Positions 8,310-17,339 of a DNA stretch of 47,754 nucleotides are shown in pieces. A model generated the notes under the pieces. The model ran no database searches. It saw nothing but the letters and a program-made list of their open reading frames with translations, and was not told the origin of the DNA. The stretch comes from Deltaproteobacteria bacterium (lineage in GTDB: Bacteria; Desulfobacterota; Deferrisomatia; Deferrisomatales; JACRMM01). The stretch lies in assembly GCA_016214985.1 (NCBI GenBank), contig JACRMM010000035.1:126052-173805 (forward strand), written 5' to 3'. The translations under genes were made by a program, and so were the position numbers. Numbering within the stretch: position 1 is the first letter of the stretch; the number at the start of each line of letters is the position of its first letter.

Positions 8310-10004
8310 GTGAGCCTGACGACCCCCTACGACAACATCCCGGTCAACCTGAGCGGCCCCAACATGAAGAACTACGAGGAGGTGCAGAGAACCTATCGGT
8401 TCACCGTTCCCGAGCACTTCAACTACGGGTTCGACGTCATCGACAAGTGGGCCGCCGATCGCTCGAAGCTGGCGATGGTGTGGGCCGACCGCACCGGCAC
8501 CGACATCCGCAAGTACTCTTTCTTTGACCTCCAGTGCCTGTCGAACCAGTTCGCCAACGTACTGCGCGACAGGGGATTCAAGAAAGGCGACAAGCTCTTC
8601 GTCATGGTACCCCGACTGCCCGAGTGGTACGCCATCATGCTCGGCTGCTTCAAGCTGGGGGTCGTGCCGATGCCGGCGCCGAACATCCTCGTGCCCCACG
8701 ACGTGGAGTACCGAATCAATCAGGCGGACGCCGTGGGCGCGATCCTATGGCACGAGAACGTATCCAAGGTCGACGAGGTCCGGGGCAAGTGCCCTACGCT
8801 TCAGCACTTCATCAGCGTGGGAAAGCCCGCGGCCAACTGGCAGTCCTACGAGGACCTCATGGCGAAGGCCTCGGCGAAGCTCGACCGCAAAGATGTGGCG
8901 GCCACGAAGTCCGAAGACATCCTGCTCATCTACTTCACCTCGGGCACGACCAAGTTCCCGAAGATGGTGCCCCACACCCAGGCGTCCTACGGCATTGGGC
9001 ACCTCATCACCGCCAAGTTCTGGCAGGATCTGAAGCCCACCGATCTCCACTGGACCCTCTCCGACACGGGCTGGGCCAAGGCCGCCTGGGGCAAGCTCTT
9101 CGGCCAGTGGCAGATTGGGGCTGCCATCCTGGTGCACGACGCCTCCGGCAAGTTCGACGCCAAGATGCACCTCAACCTGATCGAGAAGTTGGGCGTGACA
9201 ACCTTCTGCGCCCCGCCCACGGCCTACCGCATGCTCATCTTGGAGGACCTCAAGAAGTTCGACCTCACGGGCCTGCGTCACTCGTGCTCCGCGGGCGAGC
9301 CGCTCAACCCCGAGGTCATCAAGGTCTGGAAGGAGACGACCGGCACCACGATCTACGACGGCTTCGGCCAGACCGAGAGCGTAAACCTCATCGCCAACTA
9401 CCCCTGCAAGCCCATCAAGTTCGGCTCCATGGGTCTCGCCACGCCGGGCTTCGTGGTGGAGGTGATCGACGACGACGGCAAGCCCGTGCCCGTCAACGAA
9501 GAGGGGCACATCGCGGTCAAAGTGAAGCCGGAGCACCCGGTGGGCCTCTTCAAGGAATACTGGCGCAACCCCGAGGCCACGGCCGAATCCTTCGTGGGCG
9601 ACTGGTACTACACCGGAGACAAGGCCTACAAGGACGAGGACGGGTACTTCTGGTTCGTGGGTCGTGCCGACGACGTGATCAAGGCGTCCGGCTACCGGAT
9701 CGGCCCCTTCGAAGTGGAGAGCGCGCTCCAGAGCCATCCGGCCGTGGCGGAGAGCGCCGTGGTCGGGTCCCCCGATGACCTTCGCGGCACCATCGTCAAA
9801 GCGTTCATCATTCTCGCCCCCGGCTACACCGCCTCCGACGCGCTGGTCAAGGAGATCCAGGACCACGTGAAGAAGGAGACCGCGCCCTACAAGTACCCCC
9901 GCGAGATCGACTTCCTCGACGCGCTGCCCAAGACCGTGTCGGGCAAGATCCGCCGCGTGGAACTGCGTAAGCTCGAGGAGGAGCGCAAGAGCGGGAAGAG
10001 CTAG
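8310..10004 (+). CDS. AMP-forming acyl-CoA synthetase (medium-chain/aryl acid-CoA ligase type)
   Basis: 564-aa ANL-superfamily enzyme that activates a carboxylic acid as acyl-AMP and transfers it to CoA. Core motifs appear in order: A3 YFTSGTTKFPKMVPHT, A5 YDGFGQTES, A7 WYYTGD, A8 GRADDVIKASGYRIGPFEVES, and the A10 lysine in KTVSGKIRR. The proline-containing PMPAPN block after the first helices and overall layout resemble mammalian ACSM-type and bacterial medium-chain or benzoate/phenylacetate CoA ligases. The exact substrate cannot be read from the sequence. GTG start is chosen because AAAGGAG lies 6 nt upstream and the N-terminus aligns with the family. Monocistronic: own promoter region upstream and a strong terminator 25 bp downstream. 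Confidence 0.88.
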   Translation: MSLTTPYDNIPVNLSGPNMKNYEEVQRTYRFTVPEHFNYGFDVIDKWAADRSKLAMVWADRTGTDIRKYSFFDLQCLSNQFANVLRDRGFKKGDKLFVMVPRLPEWYAIMLGCFKLGVVPMPAPNILVPHDVEYRINQADAVGAILWHENVSKVDEVRGKCPTLQHFISVGKPAANWQSYEDLMAKASAKLDRKDVAATKSEDILLIYFTSGTTKFPKMVPHTQASYGIGHLITAKFWQDLKPTDLHWTLSDTGWAKAAWGKLFGQWQIGAAILVHDASGKFDAKMHLNLIEKLGVTTFCAPPTAYRMLILEDLKKFDLTGLRHSCSAGEPLNPEVIKVWKETTGTTIYDGFGQTESVNLIANYPCKPIKFGSMGLATPGFVVEVIDDDGKPVPVNEEGHIAVKVKPEHPVGLFKEYWRNPEATAESFVGDWYYTGDKAYKDEDGYFWFVGRADDVIKASGYRIGPFEVESALQSHPAVAESAVVGSPDDLRGTIVKAFIILAPGYTASDALVKEIQDHVKKETAPYKYPREIDFLDALPKTVSGKIRRVELRKLEEERKSGKS

Positions 10005-10029
10005 CCCGAAACGTCGACGTCCGTGCAAC

Positions 10030-10055
10030 GAGAGGGGCCCCTGCGGGCCCCTCTC
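10030..10055 (+). terminator. Rho-independent-type terminator of the acyl-CoA synthetase gene
   Basis: Perfect 11-bp inverted repeat (GAGAGGGGCCC / GGGCCCCTCTC) around a 4-nt loop, 25 bp after the stop and followed by a short T-containing tract. It separates this gene from the convergent MBL-fold gene. Confidence 0.85.
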
Positions 10056-10112
10056 TGTTTCCCGCTGCGGATCGAGACCCGGCGTGTCGCTCGGTCGGTC
10101 GCCCTCCGTCAC

Positions 10113-11018
10113 TCAATTCGTCGCTGCCGCCACGGCCCCCCGCACACCGGCGATGCTGTTGAATGCGAAGTACCGCTCCCGGGCCTGGATGTCCGGCGGG
10201 AGCTCGCGCAGCCGGGCGAAGTGCTGATCCGTCTCCAGCAACTCCTGGAGGATCGCCTCGCCGGCCCCCTCGTCCGCGCCGCGGTGCCGCGCGGCCACGG
10301 CCATCCAGATTCCGATCTGCTCGCGCGCGACCTCCAGCGCCTCGGCCGGCCGTTTCGCGAGGCCATAGTGCCCAAGGCACAGGTGCGCCGCGCCGACGCC
10401 GGCGACGCGGTCGATGGACGCCCTATAGACGTCAGGGTGGAAGACCGGAGGAGTTGCCGGCCGCTGGTACACCCCCGACGACAACTCGTAGCGCATCCCC
10501 GCCACTTCTCCGGCGAAGACGACATCGCCCACGATGTAGGAGGCGTGGTGCGCCGCGTGGCCCGGCGTCTCCAGGGCCGAGACCCTCCAGGCGCCCAGTT
10601 CGAGCGCTTCTCCGAAGATCAGGCTCTCCTGGGGCACGACGGCGATCTCGCCGTAGGCCGCGGCCAGGTCGCCGAGGATCTTCCGCGACCCCTCCCAGAG
10701 CCGGGTCGGGTCCGCGAGATGCGGGATTCCCTTGGGGTGGCAGACGACCGGAACGCCGGGGAAGCGATCGAGGAGCAGACCTGCCCCGCCCGCGTGGTCG
10801 ATGTGGATGTGGGTGAGCAGGATCCCGCCGAGCCGCTCCACGCCGAGCTCCCGGAGGGCGGCCAGGAGCACGGGCACCGTGGCCCTGGGGCCGGGGTCCA
10901 CGACGAGCGCCGCCTCTCCCCGGCGCAGCACCCACGGGGCGATGAAGCGGCGGAACCCCTCCCTCGGGAGGTCAAGGTCCACGAAGAAGAGGTCTTCCAG
11001 GGGCTGGTGGATCGCCAT
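10113..11018 (-). CDS. MBL-fold metallo-hydrolase
   Basis: Metallo-beta-lactamase-fold hydrolase (about 301 aa). Metal-binding motif THIHIDHAGG, a second-shell CHPKG block, TPGHAAHHASY, and LCLGHYG toward the end supply the usual His/Asp ligands of a dinuclear zinc site. The C-terminal roughly 80 residues are helical, as in glyoxalase-II-like and related hydrolases. Substrate unknown. An ATG at 11033 is also in frame, but the ATG at 11018 has GGGAGG seven bases upstream and is preferred. The gene begins only 33 bp after the stop of the helicase gene on the same strand and could be cotranscribed with it, though a functional link is not evident. Confidence 0.85.
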   Translation of the reverse strand: MAIHQPLEDLFFVDLDLPREGFRRFIAPWVLRRGEAALVVDPGPRATVPVLLAALRELGVERLGGILLTHIHIDHAGGAGLLLDRFPGVPVVCHPKGIPHLADPTRLWEGSRKILGDLAAAYGEIAVVPQESLIFGEALELGAWRVSALETPGHAAHHASYIVGDVVFAGEVAGMRYELSSGVYQRPATPPVFHPDVYRASIDRVAGVGAAHLCLGHYGLAKRPAEALEVAREQIGIWMAVAARHRGADEGAGEAILQELLETDQHFARLRELPPDIQARERYFAFNSIAGVRGAVAAATN

Positions 11019-11051
11019 GTCGCTGCCTCCCATCGTCTTCCGTCGAGGCCG

Positions 11052-13571
11052 TCAAACCTCCGCCTCGTCCCCTGTCACCAAGTTGTACCGCACCATCCGG
11101 CTCACTCCGTGAATGGGCTGGATGGTCTCGTGCCGAACCAGCCATCGGCTGTTCTTGGTCGCCGGCTCGAGCTCGTACAGGATACCCTGTGGTGTATACC
11201 GGAATCCCTTCACGACGACCTCTTCGCTTCCGCTTGGTCCCCAATGCATGGCGGTTTCTCTCGGGGCCACGAGCGCAACCCATTGGCCGTCGCTGTCCGC
11301 CGCGTCGATCGACCCGTCGGGGGGGCCGAGGGTCATCTCCTCCGCATACAGGGCCATGGCGAGAAGATCTCGGGCCGCAACCTCGTCGCCTTCCACCCGG
11401 CACATGCCGGCTGCTCGCCGAAGGACGACGTCGAAGCTCTCAGTAAGCCGCTGGGAGAGGCGCAGGCTTCCGTTGGTTGCGTCGAAGACGCAAGCGCCCT
11501 CGCACGTCTCGTCGTCGCAGAGCGAGCTCTTGGCGAAAAAGAAACCAACTCCCAGGTCGCGCTCCTGGATGGAGTATTCGTAGCAGTATGCCTGCCGGAT
11601 GGCGTCGGCCACGCGTTCCGAGCGGCCACACTGTTCCGGGAAAAGCCAGCACACGCCGGTGGTCTCAAAGAAGCGGTTCAACTCTCGCTGAGAATACGAA
11701 GAGCCAGGGCCGTAGCGGTGCTCCACCTTCGCGGCGCCGACGCTCTCCACGAATCCAAGCACGCGCTCGCTCACCTGCATCTCGCACTCGGCCACGAAGC
11801 TGCGTCCCGAGCGCCGGGCGGCCAAGACCCCGCCGCCGAACCGGGGAAACACCTTCGCCTGGGCGATGGGACGGGTCGTCCGGCGCTTTTCGCGGGAGAC
11901 GCGGATGAACCCGCTCCGGTAGTTCATCTGCTTCACGCGATGAGGTCTGCCCATGTAATGGTACACGGCACCCGGGTACGCCTCGCGGAGCGCCTGCGAA
12001 AGCGTCAGCGTGCCAAGGCGCCGCTCGAGCGGACCGATCACCTGGAAGTTCTGCTCCATCGCGGAGCGAAGGGGGAACTCCCGGTGAGGGCCTCCGTGCC
12101 CCTTCTGTTTGAGCGGGTAGAGGTCCGGAGGTATGGCTTCGCAAGGATCGAGCTCGTTTTGGAGCATCCGCACGAAGGCGTCGGGAAGCGTCGAGAACTC
12201 CGCGAGGTCGGCCCGTGCGCGAGAGGTCGATTTGAGCTCCTGCGCCGCGCAGAGGGCATTGGCGTATTGGATGTAACGGTTGTCCAGATAGAGCCAGTTC
12301 GGCTCTGCCGGCCGAGACAGATAGCCAGACAAGCCCCCGTCCGAGCCCAGGATGGACCGCTCGCCGTCCAAGATCAGGCACGTCCCGGCGCTTCGGCGGC
12401 CTGCCCGCCCCAGGCGCTGCCAGAAAGCCTTCGTCGAAGAGGGCGCGTTCAGCATCACCACAAGGTTGATCTCGCCGATGTCGAGCCCCAGTTCGAGGGC
12501 GCTGGTCGACACGACGCCTGCGAGGGTCCCGTTGGACAGGGCGTGCTGGATCTCTGTCCGGTCGTCATGCTCATAACCGGCCCGATAGGGAAGGATGCCA
12601 CTTCGGCTCCACATCGCGGCCTCGGAGGGTGGTTCCTCTTCCTCCCCGTCAGTTTCGGGAAGGCGTCCCAACACCGACACCAGCATCTCAACCGTTCGCC
12701 GCGAATCGGCGAAGGCGAGAAACCGGCCCTTGCGTTCGCCGGCGAGCGCTCGCAGCAGGTCCGCCTTGCGCTCAAAGGCACCTCGGGCGGGGCTCGAAGC
12801 GAGCAGGATGTGCTTCTCGGGTGCCCCGGCCCCGTCGGCTTCTTTACCGAACGCCACCACAGACCGTCCCGTGAGCTTAGCCGCAAACGCCGCCGGTTCG
12901 TGCAGGGTGGCTGTGCTCATGAGGAAACGAGTCCCTGGGGCGACTGCGAAAAGCCGGCGAAGCATAAAGCACATGTTCGTTCCGAAGACCCCGTCGTACA
13001 CGTGGGCCTCGTCGAGAACGAGGAGGCGCACCGAATCAACGAACGTCCGCACGACGCTATCGTCGAGGTGGCTCAGGAGCCACGCGTGCGCGACGTCGGG
13101 TGTCATCAGGACGATCGAACTCGCGCGCAGGATCGCCGGGCGCCTGTCCATGGGGACGTCGCCGTCGATGTAGCCGATCGACAGACCGAAGCCCACGGCG
13201 AACGCCCGCCACTTGTCGAGTTGGTCCTGGATCAGTGCCCGGGCGGGGTAGAGGGCGAGGACCCGCATTGTGGGTTCGTTGAGGAGAAGGTTCGCGGCCG
13301 TCGCCATAAAGACGAGGCTCTTGCCCGACGCGGTCGACGTGGCCACGCACACGTCGTCGCCGGCCACGGCCCGGGAGATAGCATCAACTTGATGGCTGTA
13401 GAGGCCTTGAGGAAAGCTCTCCGCCAACGCCTCCTGCAGGGCGGGGTGCAGCGTCTCGGGGATCGGGCTGAAGGTCGGCTCCCTGGCGGGCAGCACGTGC
13501 TGTTCGACGACCTCGAAGCCCCGGTCGTTCGCCAACCCCGCAACCCAACCGGATCGAACCAACGCATCCAT
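11052..13571 (-). CDS. SF2 DEAH-box helicase of the COG1205 (YprA/MrfA-like) group
   Basis: About 839 aa. An N-terminal block resembling Lhr/YprA proteins (VLPAREPTFSPIPETLHP, then YSHQ) precedes the motor. Motif I is ATSTASGKS (Lys84), motif II LDEAH (188-191), motif III STATL, motif V STSALELGLDIG and motif VI QRLGRAGRR. The C-terminal half contains a cysteine cluster (CDDETCEGAC), the metal-binding feature of this helicase group. MrfA of Bacillus acts in mitomycin repair; relatives also occur in defence loci. The frame extends upstream to a GTG at 13685, but ATG 13571 matches the family's N-terminus and has a purine-rich GGCGAG before it. Next to the ATPase/PLD-like pair on the same strand (269 bp gap); participation in that system is an inference. 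Confidence 0.82.
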   Translation of the reverse strand: MDALVRSGWVAGLANDRGFEVVEQHVLPAREPTFSPIPETLHPALQEALAESFPQGLYSHQVDAISRAVAGDDVCVATSTASGKSLVFMATAANLLLNEPTMRVLALYPARALIQDQLDKWRAFAVGFGLSIGYIDGDVPMDRRPAILRASSIVLMTPDVAHAWLLSHLDDSVVRTFVDSVRLLVLDEAHVYDGVFGTNMCFMLRRLFAVAPGTRFLMSTATLHEPAAFAAKLTGRSVVAFGKEADGAGAPEKHILLASSPARGAFERKADLLRALAGERKGRFLAFADSRRTVEMLVSVLGRLPETDGEEEEPPSEAAMWSRSGILPYRAGYEHDDRTEIQHALSNGTLAGVVSTSALELGLDIGEINLVVMLNAPSSTKAFWQRLGRAGRRSAGTCLILDGERSILGSDGGLSGYLSRPAEPNWLYLDNRYIQYANALCAAQELKSTSRARADLAEFSTLPDAFVRMLQNELDPCEAIPPDLYPLKQKGHGGPHREFPLRSAMEQNFQVIGPLERRLGTLTLSQALREAYPGAVYHYMGRPHRVKQMNYRSGFIRVSREKRRTTRPIAQAKVFPRFGGGVLAARRSGRSFVAECEMQVSERVLGFVESVGAAKVEHRYGPGSSYSQRELNRFFETTGVCWLFPEQCGRSERVADAIRQAYCYEYSIQERDLGVGFFFAKSSLCDDETCEGACVFDATNGSLRLSQRLTESFDVVLRRAAGMCRVEGDEVAARDLLAMALYAEEMTLGPPDGSIDAADSDGQWVALVAPRETAMHWGPSGSEEVVVKGFRYTPQGILYELEPATKNSRWLVRHETIQPIHGVSRMVRYNLVTGDEAEV

Positions 13572-13839
13572 CTCGCCTTTCACGTGGGTACCCCCCAGTG
13601 GTGCCCCGGAACGGTCCTTGGAACCGCCACCCATTTTCCATATCTCGCATGAATCCTCGGCCCCTCCGTCAGCTTCTCTCGCCACGCGGCCGTCGGGGCA
13701 TGTGCGGGCTCTACGACGCCGCGCCAGTTCCCGGGTATTGACTCTGAGGATCTCCGCTCGAGCAGTCAGTACTAGAAGAATGATCGAGGAGTGAATCGCG
13801 GCTTCTTGCCGGAACGTAGGCGAAGTTCCATGAATCGCT

Positions 13840-14730
13840 TTACCCTCCCGGTTTCCTACCGATCGAACAGAAGGACGTCCTCTCCGAGTGATGGCTCCAC
13901 AACTCGCGCCATACAGACTCGCTGAGGAGGTTTGTTTGGTCTCGCTTTCCGGGAGCCTCGTCCAATCCCCACCCGAACTGTATCCCTCCTATGTCCGTCA
14001 GTATGTACCGGTTATGCAGCGTCTCCCATGGCCACGCGACAATCCCGAGTTGAACGCCGTCCGGCACGACTGATCGGAGTTCTTGCTGGTAGTCCTCCGC
14101 TGAGAAGCCGGGGCGGCGATTCCGTGGCTCATTGTGCGTATGGTACTCAGCGCGCCGTATGTGTCTGAGGTCCGGGCGGTCTGCCAGACAGCAAAGAAAG
14201 GCCCTCAGCGGAGCTCGCCATTGCGGCTTATCAGGTCGGAAGTTGCGATCCACGAACACGACCTCTCTGGCCGCTCGCAGGAGCAACGTTCCGCAGGCAG
14301 CCATTGCCTGAGCCGTGCGATCTATCGAGGTTGACGTCTCGACGAACCAACGCGGATCGTCCATCTCGTAGACAACCTCCCCTCGGAGTAGGTCTGGATG
14401 GTCGACCGCCTCTCCAGCGGCCAGAATGGCTCTGAACGGCTTGCGGGCATGTTCCGCCAGAACGTTCTTGAGCCATCCCGGCTCTGACCATTCATGTGCC
14501 CGGGCGACCACGGCGTTCTTCTCCAAATGCAGAATCCTCTCCTTGATTGCGTGCTTTTCTACTTGCTTCCAGTCCCCTGACGCTTCGATTACGTCCAAGA
14601 CCGCCTTCCTCCAGCGACTGGGAAGTCGAGCGATCAATCTCCCCCTGGCCACCCCGAACTTCTCGAAGAAGTAGCGAAAGTCCTTTGGATTCGCCAAGAG
14701 CTGCGGGTCAAGGGCGTACTCGTAGACCAT
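13840..14730 (-). CDS. putative PLD-like protein, partner of the DUF3696 ATPase
   Basis: 296 aa, no signal peptide or membrane segment. The C-terminal half has VVFVDRNFRP, then WETLHNRYILTDIGGIQFGWGLDE, which reads like one half of a phospholipase-D-type site (H-x-R/K-x4-D followed by GG and a conserved G-x-G turn), with Arg instead of the usual Lys. A second clear HKD copy is not seen, so a single-motif or degenerate nuclease is one option and a non-enzymatic partner another. The start codon overlaps the TAA stop of the ATPase gene (TAATG), strong evidence for coupled translation and partnership. Base composition is less GC-rich than most of the window, in keeping with transfer. The PLD assignment is tentative. 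Confidence 0.65.
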   Translation of the reverse strand: MVYEYALDPQLLANPKDFRYFFEKFGVARGRLIARLPSRWRKAVLDVIEASGDWKQVEKHAIKERILHLEKNAVVARAHEWSEPGWLKNVLAEHARKPFRAILAAGEAVDHPDLLRGEVVYEMDDPRWFVETSTSIDRTAQAMAACGTLLLRAAREVVFVDRNFRPDKPQWRAPLRAFLCCLADRPDLRHIRRAEYHTHNEPRNRRPGFSAEDYQQELRSVVPDGVQLGIVAWPWETLHNRYILTDIGGIQFGWGLDEAPGKRDQTNLLSESVWRELWSHHSERTSFCSIGRKPGG

Positions 14731-16451
14731 TAGAACAGCTCCTCCGCTCGCTCGTCAAAGAAGCCGTGGGGCCACTTGTCGAGGAACTCACCGCTCTGAT
14801 CCACCCTCAAGTGATGCACCCTCGCCGTGTCACCCACCTTCTCCACGTACATTACGGCGATATTTTCGGGGAGCAGCCTGAGATCCTCCCTTCCTTCCTC
14901 GCTCGTTTCGCGGATTCTCCGGAGTAGTCGGAGGAGCAAGTGCTCACTGTGAGTTTCCAAGAGGAAAGTGCGCTTGCCTTGGGTCGCTTCCGCGATGATC
15001 AAGTCTCCAAGCCGCGTTTGCCACGCTGGGTGTATGTGCAACTCCGGCTGTTCCATGGCTACGAGGCTTTTGGACCTGTCGACGGCAGCCACGACGACAG
15101 GAATCAATTGGGACAGCCCAACTCCGATATCGTGCGGTCCAACCTCGAGTCCCCTGTTCGTTTCGCGAATGGCGAGACGGGTCTTGACGGGAAGTTCATC
15201 GAAGGTTCTAGCCAAGCTCCCGGCTTTCAATCTCTTCCCACGCAGTTTGCAGCCGAGATCGCTCTCCAACTCGACTTCCTTGAACTCCTTGAGCTCAACG
15301 GAGTACCCCGTATCTAAACGGTCCGGCGCAGAGAGCCATGAGTTCGCCGCCACGGCCACTTCCTTGTTGCCCGCAATGACGTCCCACGCCCCCAGGCCTG
15401 TCGCCCAACGACTCTCCGCAAAGCTGCGGGCAGGTTCGTGGTATCGCGGCGGCACCCGACGGAGGGGACCCAGGTAGCGGAATGCATCCCGAAGGGCGTC
15501 TCTTGCTAGTTCCCCGGGGCCCATCAGCACTCGGCTCAACAGCGCTTCGCAAACAAGACGATCGCTATAGGTTGAGACGTCATCGCGCAGAACCAGACGA
15601 CTTCCGAGCGCTGGCAACGAGGAATAGCCTTCCGATAACAGCACATCTCCGCCATGACTTATTGAATCCTCGCTAGCAAGATACTTATTTGTATCTATGA
15701 ATCTAGTCGTTATTGGAAATTCTGCTACCTCTGAGGCCAGATACCTTCTAATAGCTGCGATCTGTTCTAGCGTCGGATCAACTCCTATGGTCCCGCTGAG
15801 GGCTTCTAGCATTGCTGGCATTCGTTCCTGTACTGCAGCCTCGATGCCTTCCGGTGTCCCGTCCATTCCTTCGCGTCCTGCCTTCCATCGGCGTAGAGTC
15901 GAGTTCATCCAGTTGGGCCGGCAGGATACAACAGCTCTCCTCTCCCCTTGCTCCAGCGTGATCGTGCCCATCAACTCACCATCTACACCGCTCTCGTAGG
16001 CCGTCAGAGTTGGACGCTGTTTCGCGAAATCCCACGCGGCCTTGACTTCGAACCAAACGTTCATGGCCGTGGACAGCGTCTCGTCAAGTTCGCGCTCATG
16101 CTCGTCCAGGTACTTGCCCCCTATACGGCATGAATCGATCTCATCGTCAAGGTAACCTGGCAACTGGCATCCCTCCAGCGACACGTCCAGTCGCAGGCTT
16201 ACGGCGCGCGCCAGATCGTGGCCATGCACCAGCTGACGAAAGCCTCCCAGGTCGATGGTCTCGCCTCCGACGCTCGTGTAGTCCGCGTCGACGTTCCCCC
16301 GCTCCAGGATCTCCCGCATGTAGTGGATCGCCTGGATGATGGTCGACTTGCCCGAGGAGTTGGGCCCGAACAGAAGGGTGATCGGCTTGAGCTCGATCCG
16401 AACGCGCTCTCCGATGGCCTTGAAGTTCTCAATCTCGATCGCGGTGATCAT
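14730..16451 (-). CDS. AAA/ABC-type ATPase with C-terminal DUF3696
   Basis: 573-aa SMC/OLD-like ATPase. Walker A GPNSSGKST at residues 29-37; the signature-like GVGLSQLIPV precedes Walker B VAMEQPELHIHP and the H-loop ETHSEHLLLRLLRR. The C-terminus (GEFLDKWPHGFFDERAEELF) is the DUF3696 block. Such ATPases typically sense an invader and license a linked effector, as in PARIS and Septu-type systems; this exact pair is not one I can name. The frame is open to 16643 but ATG 16451 gives the standard MITAIEIENFKAIGE start. Bases about 15640-15800 inside the gene are conspicuously AT-rich, unlike core genes here. A 14-bp palindrome lies 218 bp upstream. Confidence 0.85.
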   Translation of the reverse strand: MITAIEIENFKAIGERVRIELKPITLLFGPNSSGKSTIIQAIHYMREILERGNVDADYTSVGGETIDLGGFRQLVHGHDLARAVSLRLDVSLEGCQLPGYLDDEIDSCRIGGKYLDEHERELDETLSTAMNVWFEVKAAWDFAKQRPTLTAYESGVDGELMGTITLEQGERRAVVSCRPNWMNSTLRRWKAGREGMDGTPEGIEAAVQERMPAMLEALSGTIGVDPTLEQIAAIRRYLASEVAEFPITTRFIDTNKYLASEDSISHGGDVLLSEGYSSLPALGSRLVLRDDVSTYSDRLVCEALLSRVLMGPGELARDALRDAFRYLGPLRRVPPRYHEPARSFAESRWATGLGAWDVIAGNKEVAVAANSWLSAPDRLDTGYSVELKEFKEVELESDLGCKLRGKRLKAGSLARTFDELPVKTRLAIRETNRGLEVGPHDIGVGLSQLIPVVVAAVDRSKSLVAMEQPELHIHPAWQTRLGDLIIAEATQGKRTFLLETHSEHLLLRLLRRIRETSEEGREDLRLLPENIAVMYVEKVGDTARVHHLRVDQSGEFLDKWPHGFFDERAEELF

Positions 16452-16668
16452 GGTCGCTCCAGTTCTTGCGGTTCGCCTTGCCCACGCTGGCGCTGACGGC
16501 GTTAGAGCAACCGCCATGCCATCACGAATTGAAATCCAGTTTTCGGAGTCGGTACGCCGACGCAGGAGAGCTGAATAGCCCCACGCGACGCGGATTCGAT
16601 CTTGTTGCCGGGCCTTTCGCCGAGCATTCGGCGATGGGGACATGCCCTCCGGTTATCGGCGGGTCACA

Positions 16669-16682
16669 ACAAGATATCTTGT
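16669..16682. promoter_or_regulatory. perfect 14-bp palindrome upstream of the ATPase operon
   Basis: ACAAGATATCTTGT is a perfect dyad in the gap between the ATPase gene and the decayed nucleotidyltransferase gene. It could be a repressor operator for the minus-strand operon; no regulator is encoded immediately beside it. Confidence 0.3.
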
Positions 16683-16722
16683 GTCGAGGGAAGACAATGT
16701 ATCTGCGTCCCGATCACCGCGC

Positions 16723-17145
16723 CTACTCGTCCGGAACCGATCGTGCGGCCCGCCACTCGGCCTCCAGCCCCAAATCCCTTACCTTTGCCTCGATCGTCTC
16801 CCGATCGATCCGCTCGCCGGAAACAGCCAGCATCCCGGCGATATCCCTGAGGTGCTTCTCGGAGTGCCCTTCCCGGTAGTACTCCAGTTTTCGCACGATG
16901 ACGTACTCGGGCGGGGCGAGCCAGAGCGGGCGGTCAGCCAGGCTGAGACTGACTCTGTGGGCCATGGCCCATCGGTGCAGCGGATCCTCGCCCACCAAGT
17001 AGATGTCGGCCTTGTAGCCCGTCTCGTAGTGGATCAGGTTGAAGCGACCGCGGATCCGTCGTGCGGCTTCCGCCTCGATCACGTCTTCGGGGGGGCAGTA
17101 GAACTCCTCCCCGTCGAACGCGATCCGTAAAAACGCGAAAGAGGT
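16723..17145 (-). pseudogene. N-terminally truncated nucleotidyltransferase-like (DUF6036-type) remnant
   Basis: The frame encodes a recognisable C-terminal half: FNLIHYETGYKADIYLVGEDPLHRW, then WLAPPEYVIVRKLEYYREG, SEKHLRDIAGMLAVSG and a helical tail ending near the stop. Intact homologues begin with about 60 further residues carrying the GG/S and DxD nucleotidyltransferase residues. These are missing: the frame instead runs straight into the 3' end of the small gene upstream, with no plausible start codon. The small gene at 17145-17339 is its usual upstream partner, so the pair appears to have suffered an internal deletion at the junction. Family name is from memory of similar proteins and is approximate. 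Confidence 0.65.
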
Positions 17146-17339
17146 CAGTCCCGAACATTCAGGAACACCTTCTTGGCTTCTTCCTTCACCTGCGCCTCCG
17201 TCCATTCCGGGTGCAGCTGCCGAATCGCTGCCTCCTTGAGCTCTCGGGCAGACCAGTAGAGCCGCTGCGCCACTTCGAGCTTCTGGGCCGGAGTCATGGC
17301 CCGCAGCGCCTTCACCTGCTCAGGGTGCATCAGATGCAT
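17145..17339 (-). CDS. small helical protein usually paired with a nucleotidyltransferase gene
   Basis: 64-aa protein, MHPEQVKALRAMTPAQK followed by RLYWSARELKEAAIRQLHPEW and an ending KEEAKKVFLN. I know this small family as the gene just ahead of DUF6036-type nucleotidyltransferase proteins, and here the remnant of such a gene follows directly. An antitoxin-like role has been assumed for such pairs but is unproven. ATG 17339 is used; ATG 17330 is equally possible. Its 5' end overlaps the out-of-frame end of a HEPN fragment, showing that two toxin-antitoxin-like loci were joined here. Confidence 0.55.
   Translation of the reverse strand: MHLMHPEQVKALRAMTPAQKLEVAQRLYWSARELKEAAIRQLHPEWTEAQVKEEAKKVFLNVRD

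Noticed and set aside
10023..13652. 1209-codon plus-strand frame
   Set aside because: Antisense to the MBL-fold and helicase genes; no recognisable domain.
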